Source of the DNA: CAZDDB01 sp963843285
Lineage (GTDB): Bacteria; Acidobacteriota; HRBIN11; JAKEFK01
Direction: 5' to 3'
Assembly (NCBI GenBank): GCA_963843285.1
Contig: CAWJJO010000001.1
Span: 1 to 64,000, forward strand
Length of the DNA: 64,000 nt
Within the stretch, counting starts at the first letter, position 1; every line of letters starts with the position of its first letter. The notes beneath the pieces were generated by a model. It saw only the letters and a program-made list of their open reading frames with translations. It was not told the origin of the DNA and searched no databases. The translations under genes and the position numbers were made by a program. Positions 1 to 9,044 of this stretch are shown here, piece by piece.

Positions 1-637
1 CAAAGAATTCGAAGAAATTCCCCTCCGGAATCGAATGGATTATCTCACCCCTGTTCTCAACAAGATCGAAGCTTTCCTCACTGATCCGATTCTCCATGCA
101 ATCCTCACCCAGCCCAAAAGCAGCTTTAACCTGAGACAAATCATGGATGAAGGCAAGGTTCTTCTGGTCAACCTCGCCAAAGGGAAGATTGGGGAAGATG
201 CGTCAAATCTTCTGGGAGCCCTGCTTGTCTCAAAAATCGAAATAGCCGCACTCAGCCGGGCAGACATACCTCAGTCTGAACGGCGAGACTTCTACCTCTA
301 CTTGGATGAATTCCAGACAGTCAGCACAAAGGCATTCGTAAACATGCTGTCAGAATTGAGAAAATACCGTGTGAGTTTGATTCTGGCTCATCAATATATG
401 TCCCAGTTGGACGATGAAATACGCGATGCCGTCTTGGGCAACGTGGGTACCATTATTTCTTTCCGGATCGGACCGGATGATGCAGCCGTACTGGCAAAAA
501 TCTTTGCTCCGGATTTCCATGCCATCAATTTCATCAATCTTCCGAAATACCACATTTACCTTAAATTATCTGTTGACGGTGTGACAACCAGACCGTTCAG
601 CGCCCAGACACTGGACCCAGATGGATTCATTGATTGA
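1..637 (+). CDS. TraG/VirD4-like type IV coupling ATPase, C-terminal part
   Basis: The frame is open from base 2 with no start, so the 5' end lies outside the window. About 211 residues remain. They contain a Walker B segment (FYLYLDEFQ) followed by LILAHQY, the pattern of HerA/VirD4/TraD-type hexameric ATPases that drive DNA through a conjugation channel at the inner membrane. The same order of motifs (IMD..., IGE, DEF, LILAHQ) occurs in the full-length protein at 35231-38254, so the two are homologues. This one stops soon after the ATPase core and lacks the long C-terminal extension of the other. Walker A is not in the window. Family assignment is fairly sure; the exact transfer system is unknown. 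Confidence 0.75.
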   Translation, partial: KEFEEIPLRNRMDYLTPVLNKIEAFLTDPILHAILTQPKSSFNLRQIMDEGKVLLVNLAKGKIGEDASNLLGALLVSKIEIAALSRADIPQSERRDFYLYLDEFQTVSTKAFVNMLSELRKYRVSLILAHQYMSQLDDEIRDAVLGNVGTIISFRIGPDDAAVLAKIFAPDFHAINFINLPKYHIYLKLSVDGVTTRPFSAQTLDPDGFID

Positions 638-932
638 AGCATGCCCAGCCGCTGTGGATTTGAAGGGATTCTTTGCATAAAGACGCTTTAGTGGTCCCAA
701 CAGAGTGTGCATCTCAACCGCGAAATATACGTTCTCGGAGTTCACCGAAGAAGACCAGCAGCTAAACTTCTTCTTCGAACTTAAGAAAAGAGAAAGAAAT
801 TAAATTACCTTCCTAGATTCAGGGCTGTTTGATTCGGGGATAGTCGTCTCAAGTTTTTTGACTCGAGACCGAACATCGAGATGCGTTCTGACATCTTCAA
901 ATTATTGGCGCTGGAAAGCTGGTATTATCTAT

Positions 933-2075
933 TTATTGTTTGATGCCGATGCCGATCAGAAAATCATCTATTTTTTTAAAATCAGGGGGCTTTTCCCCAA
1001 CACGATACACTGCCGTCAATTCGAGCCATCCGTCCCGTACGACATCAAAGGCGGCTCGAAATTCAAAATATCCTCGATCAAAGTGCTGATCAGGATCGAA
1101 CCGATGAAGGTATGTGAATCCGAATCGTAGTCTTTCTGAAACTGCCCAGGGATAGATCGCGATCTCCACACGCGGTGCGATTCTGAAATAGGATGGATCT
1201 ATGGATTTCAAAGCGGCGAGTTTCTCATTATTTCCAGCATCCTGGATGGAGCCGATTTCAAACTGCAAAGAAGGGATCCAAAAGAACGATACCGGGGGCA
1301 TCCTTCCATCCGCATCGCGAACCGGAGGTCGAAAAAATCCGGTTCCGAGCTTCTTCGATGTTACAGCCAGGGATATTACGCCTTCATACACTTCACGATC
1401 AAAGTCCGCATCAGTTACGAATTTGGGGGTCAGTGTGATCAAAAATGCTTCCACTGCCTCAGTCCCGGGCCGGAGCTGAAAAGTTACTGGTACGCCGATC
1501 TGCAGAGAGTTTTCAGGATTCTTTCTTGATCCGTCGATGTCGAACTCCAGTCCCGCAGATAGGAAGACCGAATAATTCCCGAGTTGGTCAAAATCGAATC
1601 CAGTAGATACTAACTGAATACCGCCAAGAAAACTGAATTGGTTCTTTTTGACTGCTTCATTGTCCCTCTTAAAAGAGAATATGAAAGGAGCCCTGTACTT
1701 CGATACCCGCGGATCGAAAGTGTCAACAACAAATCGGGAGAACCCGAGAGTAGACCAACCCAAATGCGGCTGTACTTTTTTTGCGGCCTCCATTTCTTTC
1801 AACCGGGCAACAAAATCGGCTGCATCCTGAATTGAAATCGTGTCACAGTCCTTTTCGCATTTGTAACTCAACATATCGTCCGCAAAATCTGTGGACTTTT
1901 CGACAAGCTTGGGAATCTGCTCGTCCAAGTAGTACTTCCTGATCTCCTCCGAATTTAGTCGGCCATCGCTGTCTAAATCATGCTTGGATAGAGCGTCCGT
2001 AACAGAATCTTCGGCCATACAAGGCGCAAACAAGAAACAGATGAGTATCATTGAAATGGAAAACTGTTTTAGCAT
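933..2075 (-). CDS. Secreted EF-hand protein with predicted beta-barrel-like region
   Basis: 380 residues. Residues 1-21 form a signal peptide (hydrophobic run, then CMA-E). A canonical 12-residue EF-hand loop follows at about 33-44, with Asp33, Asp35, Asp37, Gly38 and Glu44, so one Ca2+ site is likely. Residues ~120-380 show many alternating hydrophobic/polar strands and end near FLIGIGIKQ, which suggests an outer-membrane or periplasmic beta-rich domain (inference). The start overlaps the stop of the upstream gene at 2069-2341 by 7 bases, so the two are co-transcribed. I do not recognise the family of the C-terminal part. Confidence 0.7.
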   Translation of the reverse strand: MLKQFSISMILICFLFAPCMAEDSVTDALSKHDLDSDGRLNSEEIRKYYLDEQIPKLVEKSTDFADDMLSYKCEKDCDTISIQDAADFVARLKEMEAAKKVQPHLGWSTLGFSRFVVDTFDPRVSKYRAPFIFSFKRDNEAVKKNQFSFLGGIQLVSTGFDFDQLGNYSVFLSAGLEFDIDGSRKNPENSLQIGVPVTFQLRPGTEAVEAFLITLTPKFVTDADFDREVYEGVISLAVTSKKLGTGFFRPPVRDADGRMPPVSFFWIPSLQFEIGSIQDAGNNEKLAALKSIDPSYFRIAPRVEIAIYPWAVSERLRFGFTYLHRFDPDQHFDRGYFEFRAAFDVVRDGWLELTAVYRVGEKPPDFKKIDDFLIGIGIKQ

Positions 2076-2341
2076 TTTCCTTCCAACCGCTTTTTGACGG
2101 CATCACGAACATCCCTGACTGTCTTAAGAGTGCCTTCGATTCCGATCCAATCATTGATTCCTATCGGGAAACAGGTTTCGCCTTCGAACTCCTTATTCAG
2201 CTCCGGCCGAAGCTGACGCAGACTTCCCGGTCTCAATTTTTCAAGAATATCATCAAGAACAAGTGGCGTTCCCGGTTCCAGACCTGCCCACTTGCGAACC
2301 GCTTTTTTAGTACGGACTGTAATATCTCTTGTTTCAAGCAT
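2069..2341 (-). CDS. Small acyl-carrier-protein-like protein
   Basis: 90 residues from the ATG at 2341, which has GGAG about 6 bases upstream; a GTG two codons earlier is the alternative. The pattern resembles the ACP fold. A segment rich in Leu and Asp is followed by PGSLRQL, at the place where ACPs have DSL, then a helix ending in KEF, and a final TVRDVRDAVKKRL helix like the last ACP helix. The serine is present but the preceding Asp is Gly, so 4'-phosphopantetheine attachment is uncertain. It is translationally coupled to the EF-hand protein gene. Assignment rests on pattern only. Confidence 0.45.
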   Translation of the reverse strand: MLETRDITVRTKKAVRKWAGLEPGTPLVLDDILEKLRPGSLRQLRPELNKEFEGETCFPIGINDWIGIEGTLKTVRDVRDAVKKRLEGKC

Positions 2342-2347
2342 TCTCAC

Positions 2348-2835
2348 TCCATTTTCTGTCAGGATCTGTCAACGAACGTACAATATTCAAATTGTTCTGT
2401 AGGTCAAGTCAACTATTTTTCTTACGCGGAAATGCTGCAAATGAACTATCGATTCCATTTATTAGCTATCTAGACTATCACGTCGCGACCTTCTCGTCGA
2501 TATTGATTTAGGTACTAAATCTGCCTTTCAAAACAACGAGTTGGTTCTCCTGTGCCAAAACCGCACGGCATGGCCAGGCCAACTAGATCTAAACCTAGCT
2601 TGGTCCGTAGAGAGACTGGTGTACAATATTTGTGAATTACTTAACACTCGCAGACCATAGCATTTTCACTAGCATCGCAGATTTCATTCTCGACTTCCCG
2701 TCTATTTTCGGTTAGTATTGTATTATGTTATTCATTTCATACTATTTTTTATTTGATTCTCAAAAGCAACCGGGCTCTTTAAAAGCCCCCTAAGCGCTGA
2801 CTGCAGACCGTAACAGATAAGGAGGTTTCTCTACT
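2348..2835. other. 488-base AT-rich intergenic region with a hairpin
   Basis: No convincing gene. It separates divergent genes and so should hold two promoters, which I could not place with confidence. A short hairpin, GGGCT (2772-2776) with AGCCC (2784-2788), follows the string GCAACCGGGC at 2766-2775. It lies about 35 bases before the Shine-Dalgarno of the next gene. A similar string occurs at 3585-3594. Confidence 0.4.
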
Positions 2836-3423
2836 ATGGAAGGGATAGGTCTTAACGCACGCATCATAGATGCAGCGAAACGTACTATCGTCGCGCTATT
2901 TCACGCGCAAAACGAAACACGAGCTAAACTTGTTACTCAACTTCAGGCCATATGTGAAAAATGCGACAATGCTTACTCCGAGTTACTTCAAGGGCTTGCG
3001 CCGTTGAAAGCAGCGCAGCGGAACCCAACAAAGTTTGCCTCAGCATTACGAACTCTCACAGCAGATGCTGGAATGCGGAAAAAGTTCAAGCCCGAACAAC
3101 TCTGTTCTGAGATAGATCAATTGCTCACTGACCTATCGAACAACCTGCACGCCCTCAAGTATTCAGTTCAATATTCGTCAATCGATAGTTTGCGTCAGAC
3201 ATTTCAATCGATGGGCAACTACGACTCGGCGCTGTATCATCAATACGACACCTTTATGAGAGAGCTCGATTCGGTTGCCACTCAGATTGATGCTGCTGAT
3301 GCAGCCAATCGCAAGAGTCTTGTGAAGTACGGAATCGCTGAAATCGCCGCGCTGGAGCTGGAGCTGCGGGCCTCAATAACTGCAATGCGGGCAGCTAAAG
3401 CGGCCGTAATCAGATCAATCTGA
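2836..3423 (+). CDS. Helical protein of unknown function
   Basis: 195 residues, preceded by a strong AAGGAGG about 10 bases before the ATG. The protein is almost entirely predicted helix, with heptad-like stretches (residues ~15-60 and ~150-190) and no signal peptide or membrane segment. It has cysteines near residues 41, 44 and 96. It stands alone, with 350 bases downstream before the next gene. I do not recognise a family. The clean ribosome site and codon pattern support a real gene. Confidence 0.6.
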   Translation: MEGIGLNARIIDAAKRTIVALFHAQNETRAKLVTQLQAICEKCDNAYSELLQGLAPLKAAQRNPTKFASALRTLTADAGMRKKFKPEQLCSEIDQLLTDLSNNLHALKYSVQYSSIDSLRQTFQSMGNYDSALYHQYDTFMRELDSVATQIDAADAANRKSLVKYGIAEIAALELELRASITAMRAAKAAVIRSI

Positions 3424-3771
3424 AGACTCAGACCTTACATACGTCAGTGACTGTTCACTTTGCAAGAATTGATTTCCTGCTGTTGAAATTAAAGCTGAGA
3501 TTGAACTTCTCGAGTATGTTTTGATCCAATTGTTTTCCATGGGTCTTTGCTTTTATTATAGCAAATTTGGTCATTATGGTTGAGGCAACCGGGCCTTTCT
3601 GCCCATTATCTCACAACCAAGTCTCACAACAGGGTTGTAACAGCCTTCTATTTATCCATCTCTGATAGAAGTCTCTACAGTTCTCTAACTCATTTGAATT
3701 CAGTTACTTGAAACCCCAAGACAAGCGTTTCCAGAGTTTTTGACTTATCTTCTGCTTAAAGGAGGTTCAAA
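3424..3771. other. Intergenic region with nested inverted repeats
   Basis: 348 bases without a gene. It contains TGGTTG (3577-3582) paired with CAACCA (3614-3619), enclosing GCAACCGGGC and a GGGC/GCCC hairpin (3591-3594 with 3601-3604). The second half is AT-rich and leads to AAAGGAGG just before the gene at 3772. It could be a structured leader or an attenuator (inference). Confidence 0.3.
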
Positions 3772-3906
3772 ATGGGAAGTGAAAAAGGGCGGCTGACTCA
3801 TAACGTTAAGAACAAGGAGGCGATGGAAAAAGAGTTACGAAACGATCCCGATCCAAGCTCGCAGCGTGAAGCGGATCGGCAAGAACAGGAGATTGAAGAG
3901 CAATGA
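3772..3906 (+). CDS. 44-residue charged protein, translationally coupled to next gene
   Basis: A short gene with an excellent Shine-Dalgarno (AAAGGAGG, about 7 bases before ATG). It encodes a highly charged peptide beginning MGSEKGRLTH and ending EQEIEEQ, without hydrophobic segments. Its TGA overlaps the ATG of the following 338-residue gene as ATGA, the classical translational-coupling arrangement. The strong ribosome site belongs to this gene, and the downstream gene has none of its own. It may be a small partner, or only a leader that sets translation of the next gene. Confidence 0.6.
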   Translation: MGSEKGRLTHNVKNKEAMEKELRNDPDPSSQREADRQEQEIEEQ

Positions 3907-4919
3907 ACTCGTTTGTTATTTCTCTTGTCGATCGATCAAATCGGCCACTTAGAATTGACGCATTCGACTCCTGGGGCGTGACCCTAAATGAGGAATTCGA
4001 TTGCTGGCCACGAAATGTCTCCCTGAGCATAGAGCCTGCTAATCAGGCCACCAAGGTTCGTCTCAGCCAAGTGAGCGCAAAATTGGGCTGGAATCCGTCT
4101 GAAATTCGTTTTGTTCCTTTCGCGAATGAGGGAATGGGCTTCCGAGGTATAACAGACTCTTCATTCCCCGCCGGCTTTTACTATGTGCGAGTTCGAATCG
4201 ACGACCTGAGAACATATGGAGGCAAAAAACTCCTCCACATCAATGATAATGATCAAGTCCGGTTGCCGTTCGTCGTCGACCAGGACCCTCGTCAAGTGGT
4301 TCTCGATAGGCCGCCAAGCAAATTTCCGAAAGAAATGGCCCGTCTATTCCTTGATTCGAGATCCAACATCGAAGGTGGAGATCTTTCTCAATTCATTAAA
4401 GCTGAAAACAAACGCGGAAGAAGAAAGGCGTGCATTATGAACATTCTGGCTGTACTTCAGGCGTTGTCAAATTCAGCGTTCCCTCTGATACACAAAATCC
4501 GATTCATTTTCTTTGCGGACGTGGATCGCGTTTATGTGAATGCTGACCCTACAATCTTTCAGGAACTCATAACAACTCAGTTTCGAGCTGATCATGTCGT
4601 TGAACGTAGCCACTATCGTCTTCAGCGAAGACTTCAACAAAAACTTCCCAATGCTCAATTTGCTAAGCCTGTAAGCTTCAGACAGATTGCAAATCCTAGT
4701 CTCCAAGCTGTATTTTGGGGCGTCATTTCCAACGATGAGAAGTACGCATTTCTTGATCTCGATATTGATTGGGGTAGCCCACAGACTGATGTGTATGGTC
4801 TATTTACGCACATTGGTGAAATAATTATCCCCGGGAAAACTAACCACTTCAAATTGCGACAAAAACTTGCATCCTTCCCCAGCGTCTCAAAGCTCATGCT
4901 ATATAGCGTAACTTCATAA
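3903..4919 (+). CDS. Protein of unknown function (338 aa)
   Basis: 338 residues, started by an ATG inside the stop of the 44-residue gene (ATGA overlap). There is no signal peptide or membrane helix, so it is probably cytoplasmic. The N-terminal ~100 residues look beta-rich. The middle, ~150-260, is basic and mixed helix/strand. The C-terminal ~80 residues contain two strand pairs around FLDLDIDWG. I recognise no catalytic motif. The coupling to a tiny charged protein is the only functional clue. Confidence 0.6.
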   Translation: MNSFVISLVDRSNRPLRIDAFDSWGVTLNEEFDCWPRNVSLSIEPANQATKVRLSQVSAKLGWNPSEIRFVPFANEGMGFRGITDSSFPAGFYYVRVRIDDLRTYGGKKLLHINDNDQVRLPFVVDQDPRQVVLDRPPSKFPKEMARLFLDSRSNIEGGDLSQFIKAENKRGRRKACIMNILAVLQALSNSAFPLIHKIRFIFFADVDRVYVNADPTIFQELITTQFRADHVVERSHYRLQRRLQQKLPNAQFAKPVSFRQIANPSLQAVFWGVISNDEKYAFLDLDIDWGSPQTDVYGLFTHIGEIIIPGKTNHFKLRQKLASFPSVSKLMLYSVTS

Positions 4920-5081
4920 GAAGATTCCCAATCTATTTCAGCAAAGCGCTACCCATTGATCGGGAAAAATAACGCGAGAAAGCTCATCTTAAGGGTATTT
5001 CCTGATCTACTCCACCACACATGGTTTTTCCTTTTGGTGTTAGAATAGGATAATAACGGATCTCAAAATCGGAGGGCTATA

Positions 5082-5540
5082 ATGACTTACGATGAGGCTC
5101 GGAGATGGGTAATATTCTTTTCTCTTACTGCATCAGGGGTGGTGTTGGTTTTCTGCTTCTCGGCTCCCGTATTTGGTTATCCGCTTGTATGGTCGGAAGC
5201 GCTTCGGCTGGCTGAAACCGTACTACCAATCTTTACCGCATATCTTGGAACTGCAGCCGGTTTTGCATTCGGGATCGATGATGGAAAAGACGGCGAAAAA
5301 AAACTTAGGGAGCCAGGGCCATTACTCATTAAATGGCCTCCGGCCGTATGCTGGTTTGGTATCCTAGTTCTTCTAGTCGCTTTTGGACATTCAAATCGGT
5401 CAACAGCGATAGACGGAAGTGGAATGTCAATTCAGCAACTGGCGTTGGGAATTTCTCTGGCGCTTAGCGTGATTACCACGACTACTGGTGCCGCCATGAC
5501 GCTATTGTTTAGGCAGGGCGCTGATGTGGAAGGCCGGTAA
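5082..5540 (+). CDS. Four-helix membrane protein of unknown function
   Basis: 152 residues with four hydrophobic segments (about 10-30, 42-64, 84-101 and 120-143), so an integral inner-membrane protein. A loop with GIDDGKDGEKK lies between helices 2 and 3. An upstream GGAGG (about 7 bases) supports the ATG at 5082. Its 3' end overlaps the next gene by 17 bases, so the two are probably made together. No family recognised. Confidence 0.6.
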   Translation: MTYDEARRWVIFFSLTASGVVLVFCFSAPVFGYPLVWSEALRLAETVLPIFTAYLGTAAGFAFGIDDGKDGEKKLREPGPLLIKWPPAVCWFGILVLLVAFGHSNRSTAIDGSGMSIQQLALGISLALSVITTTTGAAMTLLFRQGADVEGR

Positions 5541-6750
5541 GACAGGGGCCTCGGTCATTTCGATCCTGGCAATGTTCTGTACAACCACTGCGGCTCGCGA
5601 ACCAACAATCGTCGTTGTCGACGAAGGCAGCGACATCTTCAAAGCAAAAAAAGAATATCAATCCGTTATGGAGTTTTTGGACAGGATCAAAACGAACCCC
5701 AACTTGGATTGTGAAGGAAAAGAGTGTACTCGCCTTGATGGAAAGGCGATAAGATTTCTTGAACCTTTGAATCCAGACAACGTAAACATCCGCCCTACAC
5801 CTGAGGACGAAAGCCGAATACTGGATGGCTCTATGCCAATCCCTGACGGGTGGAGGATAGTGGAAACTACGTCTCGCCTTTACATCGGATTTGTGTTTAA
5901 GCCACCCTGGGAAATGTTACATATTGGACTTCCAGACCTTATGATTGAAATCGCCGGAAGTTCCCGTGGGTATGATGATTCTGATACAATCGCTACTTGG
6001 GTACCATCAGACACCATAAAGAATGGACGGAATTATCTTCAGCAATTGTTGGAATGGGAAAGGCAGACTGGAACGCAACCCTGTTCACGAATCTTGGATA
6101 ATCAATACATCGAGGGGAACTGCCGTATCGTTCGACTGAGACCGGTTAAGGGAAGCGAGAGCATAGGTGTATGCCGGGTTCATCCGTCATTTCCATCAGC
6201 AATTTCCGGCGCATGTGCTGAGATTGCTTTGGTAGATAATGATCAATTTATGTTGAGGGCAGAAGTCTACCGGTATGTTCCTACTTCCTTTGTAGCACCA
6301 TGTTGTGGTGGAACATTTTACAAAGACTTCCCATGTTATTTGGGTTCGAGTCAAGAGGCGATACAGAAAATTAGAACGGTCCTATCTCAACCTCCATTAT
6401 CTCTATCCGTCACTATAGCTGGAACTGTTCTCAGAGGACTGGCCAGCTGGCGCAGCTCTCCATTCCTGAAAGGAACCTGGCGCGAGCAATTTGCATTCGA
6501 CATCCAGATAGGAGAAGAAGTGATCGAGTTGCCCCCGCCACCTGACAGTTTGGAACCAACCACTTTTACAAAAAATGCCTCAGGTTACATCGCAGAGATT
6601 AACTATGTCTTAAAGAATGGAGCAACTCCTGAAACGGAGGAAATGCATTTGCCAAACGACGCGCAAAAAAAATTTGTTTATGACGAAATACTTAACGCTC
6701 TAGAAAACGGGCTTCGCAGGCTGGCTTGCACCGGTCAGCCACTCCAGTGA
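5524..6750 (+). CDS. Secreted protein of unknown function (408 aa)
   Basis: 408 residues beginning with a short signal peptide (residues ~1-23, ending TTTAA-RE), so periplasmic or surface exposed. It is cysteine-containing, with paired cysteines around residues 60-65, 185-220 and 258-270 (a CCGG string at about 258) that could form disulphides outside the cytoplasm. It starts 17 bases inside the preceding four-helix membrane protein gene, which suggests that the two act as a pair. I do not recognise the fold. Confidence 0.6.
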   Translation: MWKAGKTGASVISILAMFCTTTAAREPTIVVVDEGSDIFKAKKEYQSVMEFLDRIKTNPNLDCEGKECTRLDGKAIRFLEPLNPDNVNIRPTPEDESRILDGSMPIPDGWRIVETTSRLYIGFVFKPPWEMLHIGLPDLMIEIAGSSRGYDDSDTIATWVPSDTIKNGRNYLQQLLEWERQTGTQPCSRILDNQYIEGNCRIVRLRPVKGSESIGVCRVHPSFPSAISGACAEIALVDNDQFMLRAEVYRYVPTSFVAPCCGGTFYKDFPCYLGSSQEAIQKIRTVLSQPPLSLSVTIAGTVLRGLASWRSSPFLKGTWREQFAFDIQIGEEVIELPPPPDSLEPTTFTKNASGYIAEINYVLKNGATPETEEMHLPNDAQKKFVYDEILNALENGLRRLACTGQPLQ

Positions 6751-7011
6751 ATGAGAAAATCCGATCCGTCTTTAATCCCAATAACGTAATTTTGAAGTTC
6801 TGAACTCAACCATGAGTAATGTTCAGCGGAAACCAGAAGCCCTGTTCATATGCTTTTTGATGCGATTCTTCGCTGTTCCTGATTGTACCGAGAGCACACG
6901 CTTTGTATTTGAAGTCAAATCGAAGACAATGAATGCGCAGTGACGTACATATCCAAGATTGGTGAACAGGGTTGCGTTCCAGTCTCTTTGTGCCCAAGGA
7001 GGTAGTTCAAA

Positions 7012-7171
7012 ATGATGAGCCGAACAAGTCTCCGAATTGAAAGAAGAAGTTGCTCAATTGATTCAACTGTATTCAAAACTTAATGATGACCAAATTTACG
7101 CTTCCCTCAATCAGGACAACCGGCAAAAGCTATTTACAGACATAGAAAGAATTATTAACTCACTTGATTAA
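7012..7171 (+). pseudogene. Small gene with apparent one-base frameshift
   Basis: AAGGAGG at 6996-7002 stands 9 bases before ATG-ATG-AGC at 7012, but that frame stops after 23 codons. The +1 frame carries a convincing helical peptide that starts SELKEEVAQLIQLY and ends IERIINSLD at the TAA at 7169-7171. Removing one C near 7020-7021 would join them into a protein of about 52 residues. Alternatively the peptide starts at the TTG at 7037. The good ribosome site and the coding look of the second frame argue for a real gene with an indel or a sequencing error. Confidence 0.5.
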
Positions 7172-7356
7172 TTCTGCTGCTATCAAGGAGCCGAATATCC
7201 CGAAATATGAAAGCGGTGGTAATCAATGCTCTTCCGTTGGGTAAACGTAGTGTTGAAGAAACTCCTTGTCTGGAATAGCATAATTGTAACAATCATAAAG
7301 TGAATACAAACATTTGTTAATATAGACTTTTTGTATGATCGCATGGAGGATACAGC

Positions 7357-9036
7357 ATGCCGAAAGTGTATAAAATTCACCCATCAATTGGTATTGCACG
7401 CGTCGGAACTAGCGACGAATTCTATATCGGGTCAGAAATACCAGGAGTGTTAGCCCGTCCAAGCGATGGGAGGTACAGGGATAACAATCGCAAGTTACGT
7501 CGCCAAGCTGCTAGATTTTGGATCTTTGAGTACGATGATTCAAATCCAGATATTCCAACTCGGCAAATCCTCGTTGGAGAAAAGGATATAGCTCAAATTG
7601 TATGGACTGTACACCTCGTAAACAAGAAGGCGATTTGGTTTGAATTTGACGAACGTCATGGCATAACAGGCGACCATTCTCAGGGAAGTTCGTACCCACC
7701 GGATTGGCCTCTTCGAAACCAGAGCTGGATCCCGCGTGACCAAGCGGAGGAAAGAAAACGTAGGTTAGTGATCAACCCCGGTCCCCGTCAGCTTATGGCA
7801 ACCGGCCAGACTCTCGAGATTGAAGAAGGCAATAGTGGCGGTTTTAACGAGACTTGGCCTGGACCCTTGGTGGGTGGCAAAGAAATCATTTCACTGGGAA
7901 CAATATCTACCGATGACAAGGGTCGACTTATTGTAGCTGGAGGTTATGGCAAATCAGGAGCTAAAGAACCGGATGCGATTCCAGGAGATGGCAGGCTAAG
8001 AAGTTTTGTTAATAACGATAAGTGGTTTGATGACGTGTCCGACGGCTTCGTTCGTGCCGAGATTGTATTTTCCAATGGACAAAGGGTAGATGCTACGCCG
8101 TCTTGGTTAATCGTCGGCCCCCCCGATTATGCTCCGCCAATCGAAAACATCGTTACAATGTATGACGTTCTATATGATCTGGCTATACGAGAGTTAGGTC
8201 TCAACAATGCCATTTTTGATGTCACTGCTAGACAATATCAACCCAATTATAGACCTTCATTCACAAAGGAATTATGGCCGATTCTTCGACGACCTGTCGG
8301 TTATCGATGGGTCATTGATGAGGCTAAAAGTCACGTAACAAAAATGGGGGACATGGCAGTTCTGGCGCAGGCGTCATTGCCAAATGAAGATCCAGACAAT
8401 ATCCGTGTTCAGATCTTCAGTCGTCTTCGTGATCCGAATAACATAAATGGTCCAATAGACCGCGATATGCCACGTTTGCACAACGATGGAACAGGCGGAA
8501 TAACTCCAGAGACGTTGCGATTAACCGTGACACACACTCAATTTGAATTACTTCGAAAGTGGGCCACTGGTCAATTTATTGCCGATTGGCCACCTGGCGC
8601 TCAAAATGAAGAAATAACTGCCGAGGGCTTAGATAGAGCAGCACTCGAATCAATTTCAGGTGGTTCTTTCTTCCCTGGGATAGAAGCCGGCTGGATTCTG
8701 CGAGACAAGCGAATCTATCTAGAGCCTTTTCGATTGCGACCTGCAACATCAGAACAGGATCCAAATGGCGTCACTCCTGGCGATATTACTAAGCGGTCAG
8801 CAGTACCATGGCAGGCCGATTTCTTAAAGTGCGGTAGGAATTGGTGGCCAGCGCAGAGACCAAATCAAGTTAGACCCAGAGCAGATTCCCCTGGCCATTC
8901 TCCGTGGGATGAAGGAATAAATGGGCATCTCGACCTCGTTGAACGTTGGTCTTTGCTTGGCATCGTGATCCCCGCGGAGGGTCCATTGAGTCGTGCAAAG
9001 TTTCACGAATCGGAGCGAGAGTTACCGCGAAGTTAG
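7357..9036 (+). CDS. LodA/GoxA-family CTQ-oxidase homologue lacking the usual cofactor cysteine
   Basis: 559 residues. The N-terminus (YKIHPSIGIARVGTSDEFYI) and the C-terminal WWPAQRP block are hallmarks of the LodA/GoxA family of L-lysine epsilon-oxidases and glycine oxidases. In that family a Cys and a Trp of the same chain are cross-linked into cysteine tryptophylquinone (CTQ); in Marinomonas LodA these are Cys516 and Trp581, from memory. The Trp is present here (Trp496/497). The segment about 65 residues earlier reads AALESISGGSFFPGIE, where family members as I recall them have a Cys before GG. The only cysteine in the whole protein is Cys492. It may therefore be inactive, use another cross-link, or have another role. 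GGAGG lies before the ATG. First gene of a five-gene operon with a LodB-like flavoprotein next. Confidence 0.85.
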   Translation: MPKVYKIHPSIGIARVGTSDEFYIGSEIPGVLARPSDGRYRDNNRKLRRQAARFWIFEYDDSNPDIPTRQILVGEKDIAQIVWTVHLVNKKAIWFEFDERHGITGDHSQGSSYPPDWPLRNQSWIPRDQAEERKRRLVINPGPRQLMATGQTLEIEEGNSGGFNETWPGPLVGGKEIISLGTISTDDKGRLIVAGGYGKSGAKEPDAIPGDGRLRSFVNNDKWFDDVSDGFVRAEIVFSNGQRVDATPSWLIVGPPDYAPPIENIVTMYDVLYDLAIRELGLNNAIFDVTARQYQPNYRPSFTKELWPILRRPVGYRWVIDEAKSHVTKMGDMAVLAQASLPNEDPDNIRVQIFSRLRDPNNINGPIDRDMPRLHNDGTGGITPETLRLTVTHTQFELLRKWATGQFIADWPPGAQNEEITAEGLDRAALESISGGSFFPGIEAGWILRDKRIYLEPFRLRPATSEQDPNGVTPGDITKRSAVPWQADFLKCGRNWWPAQRPNQVRPRADSPGHSPWDEGINGHLDLVERWSLLGIVIPAEGPLSRAKFHESERELPRS

Positions 9037-9044
9037 TAGAATTT

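Noticed and set aside
3577..3619. SAM-I riboswitch, because of the GCAACC string
   Set aside because: The surrounding P1/P2/P3 helices and the GGTGC segment of SAM-I are missing, and the downstream genes are not sulfur genes.
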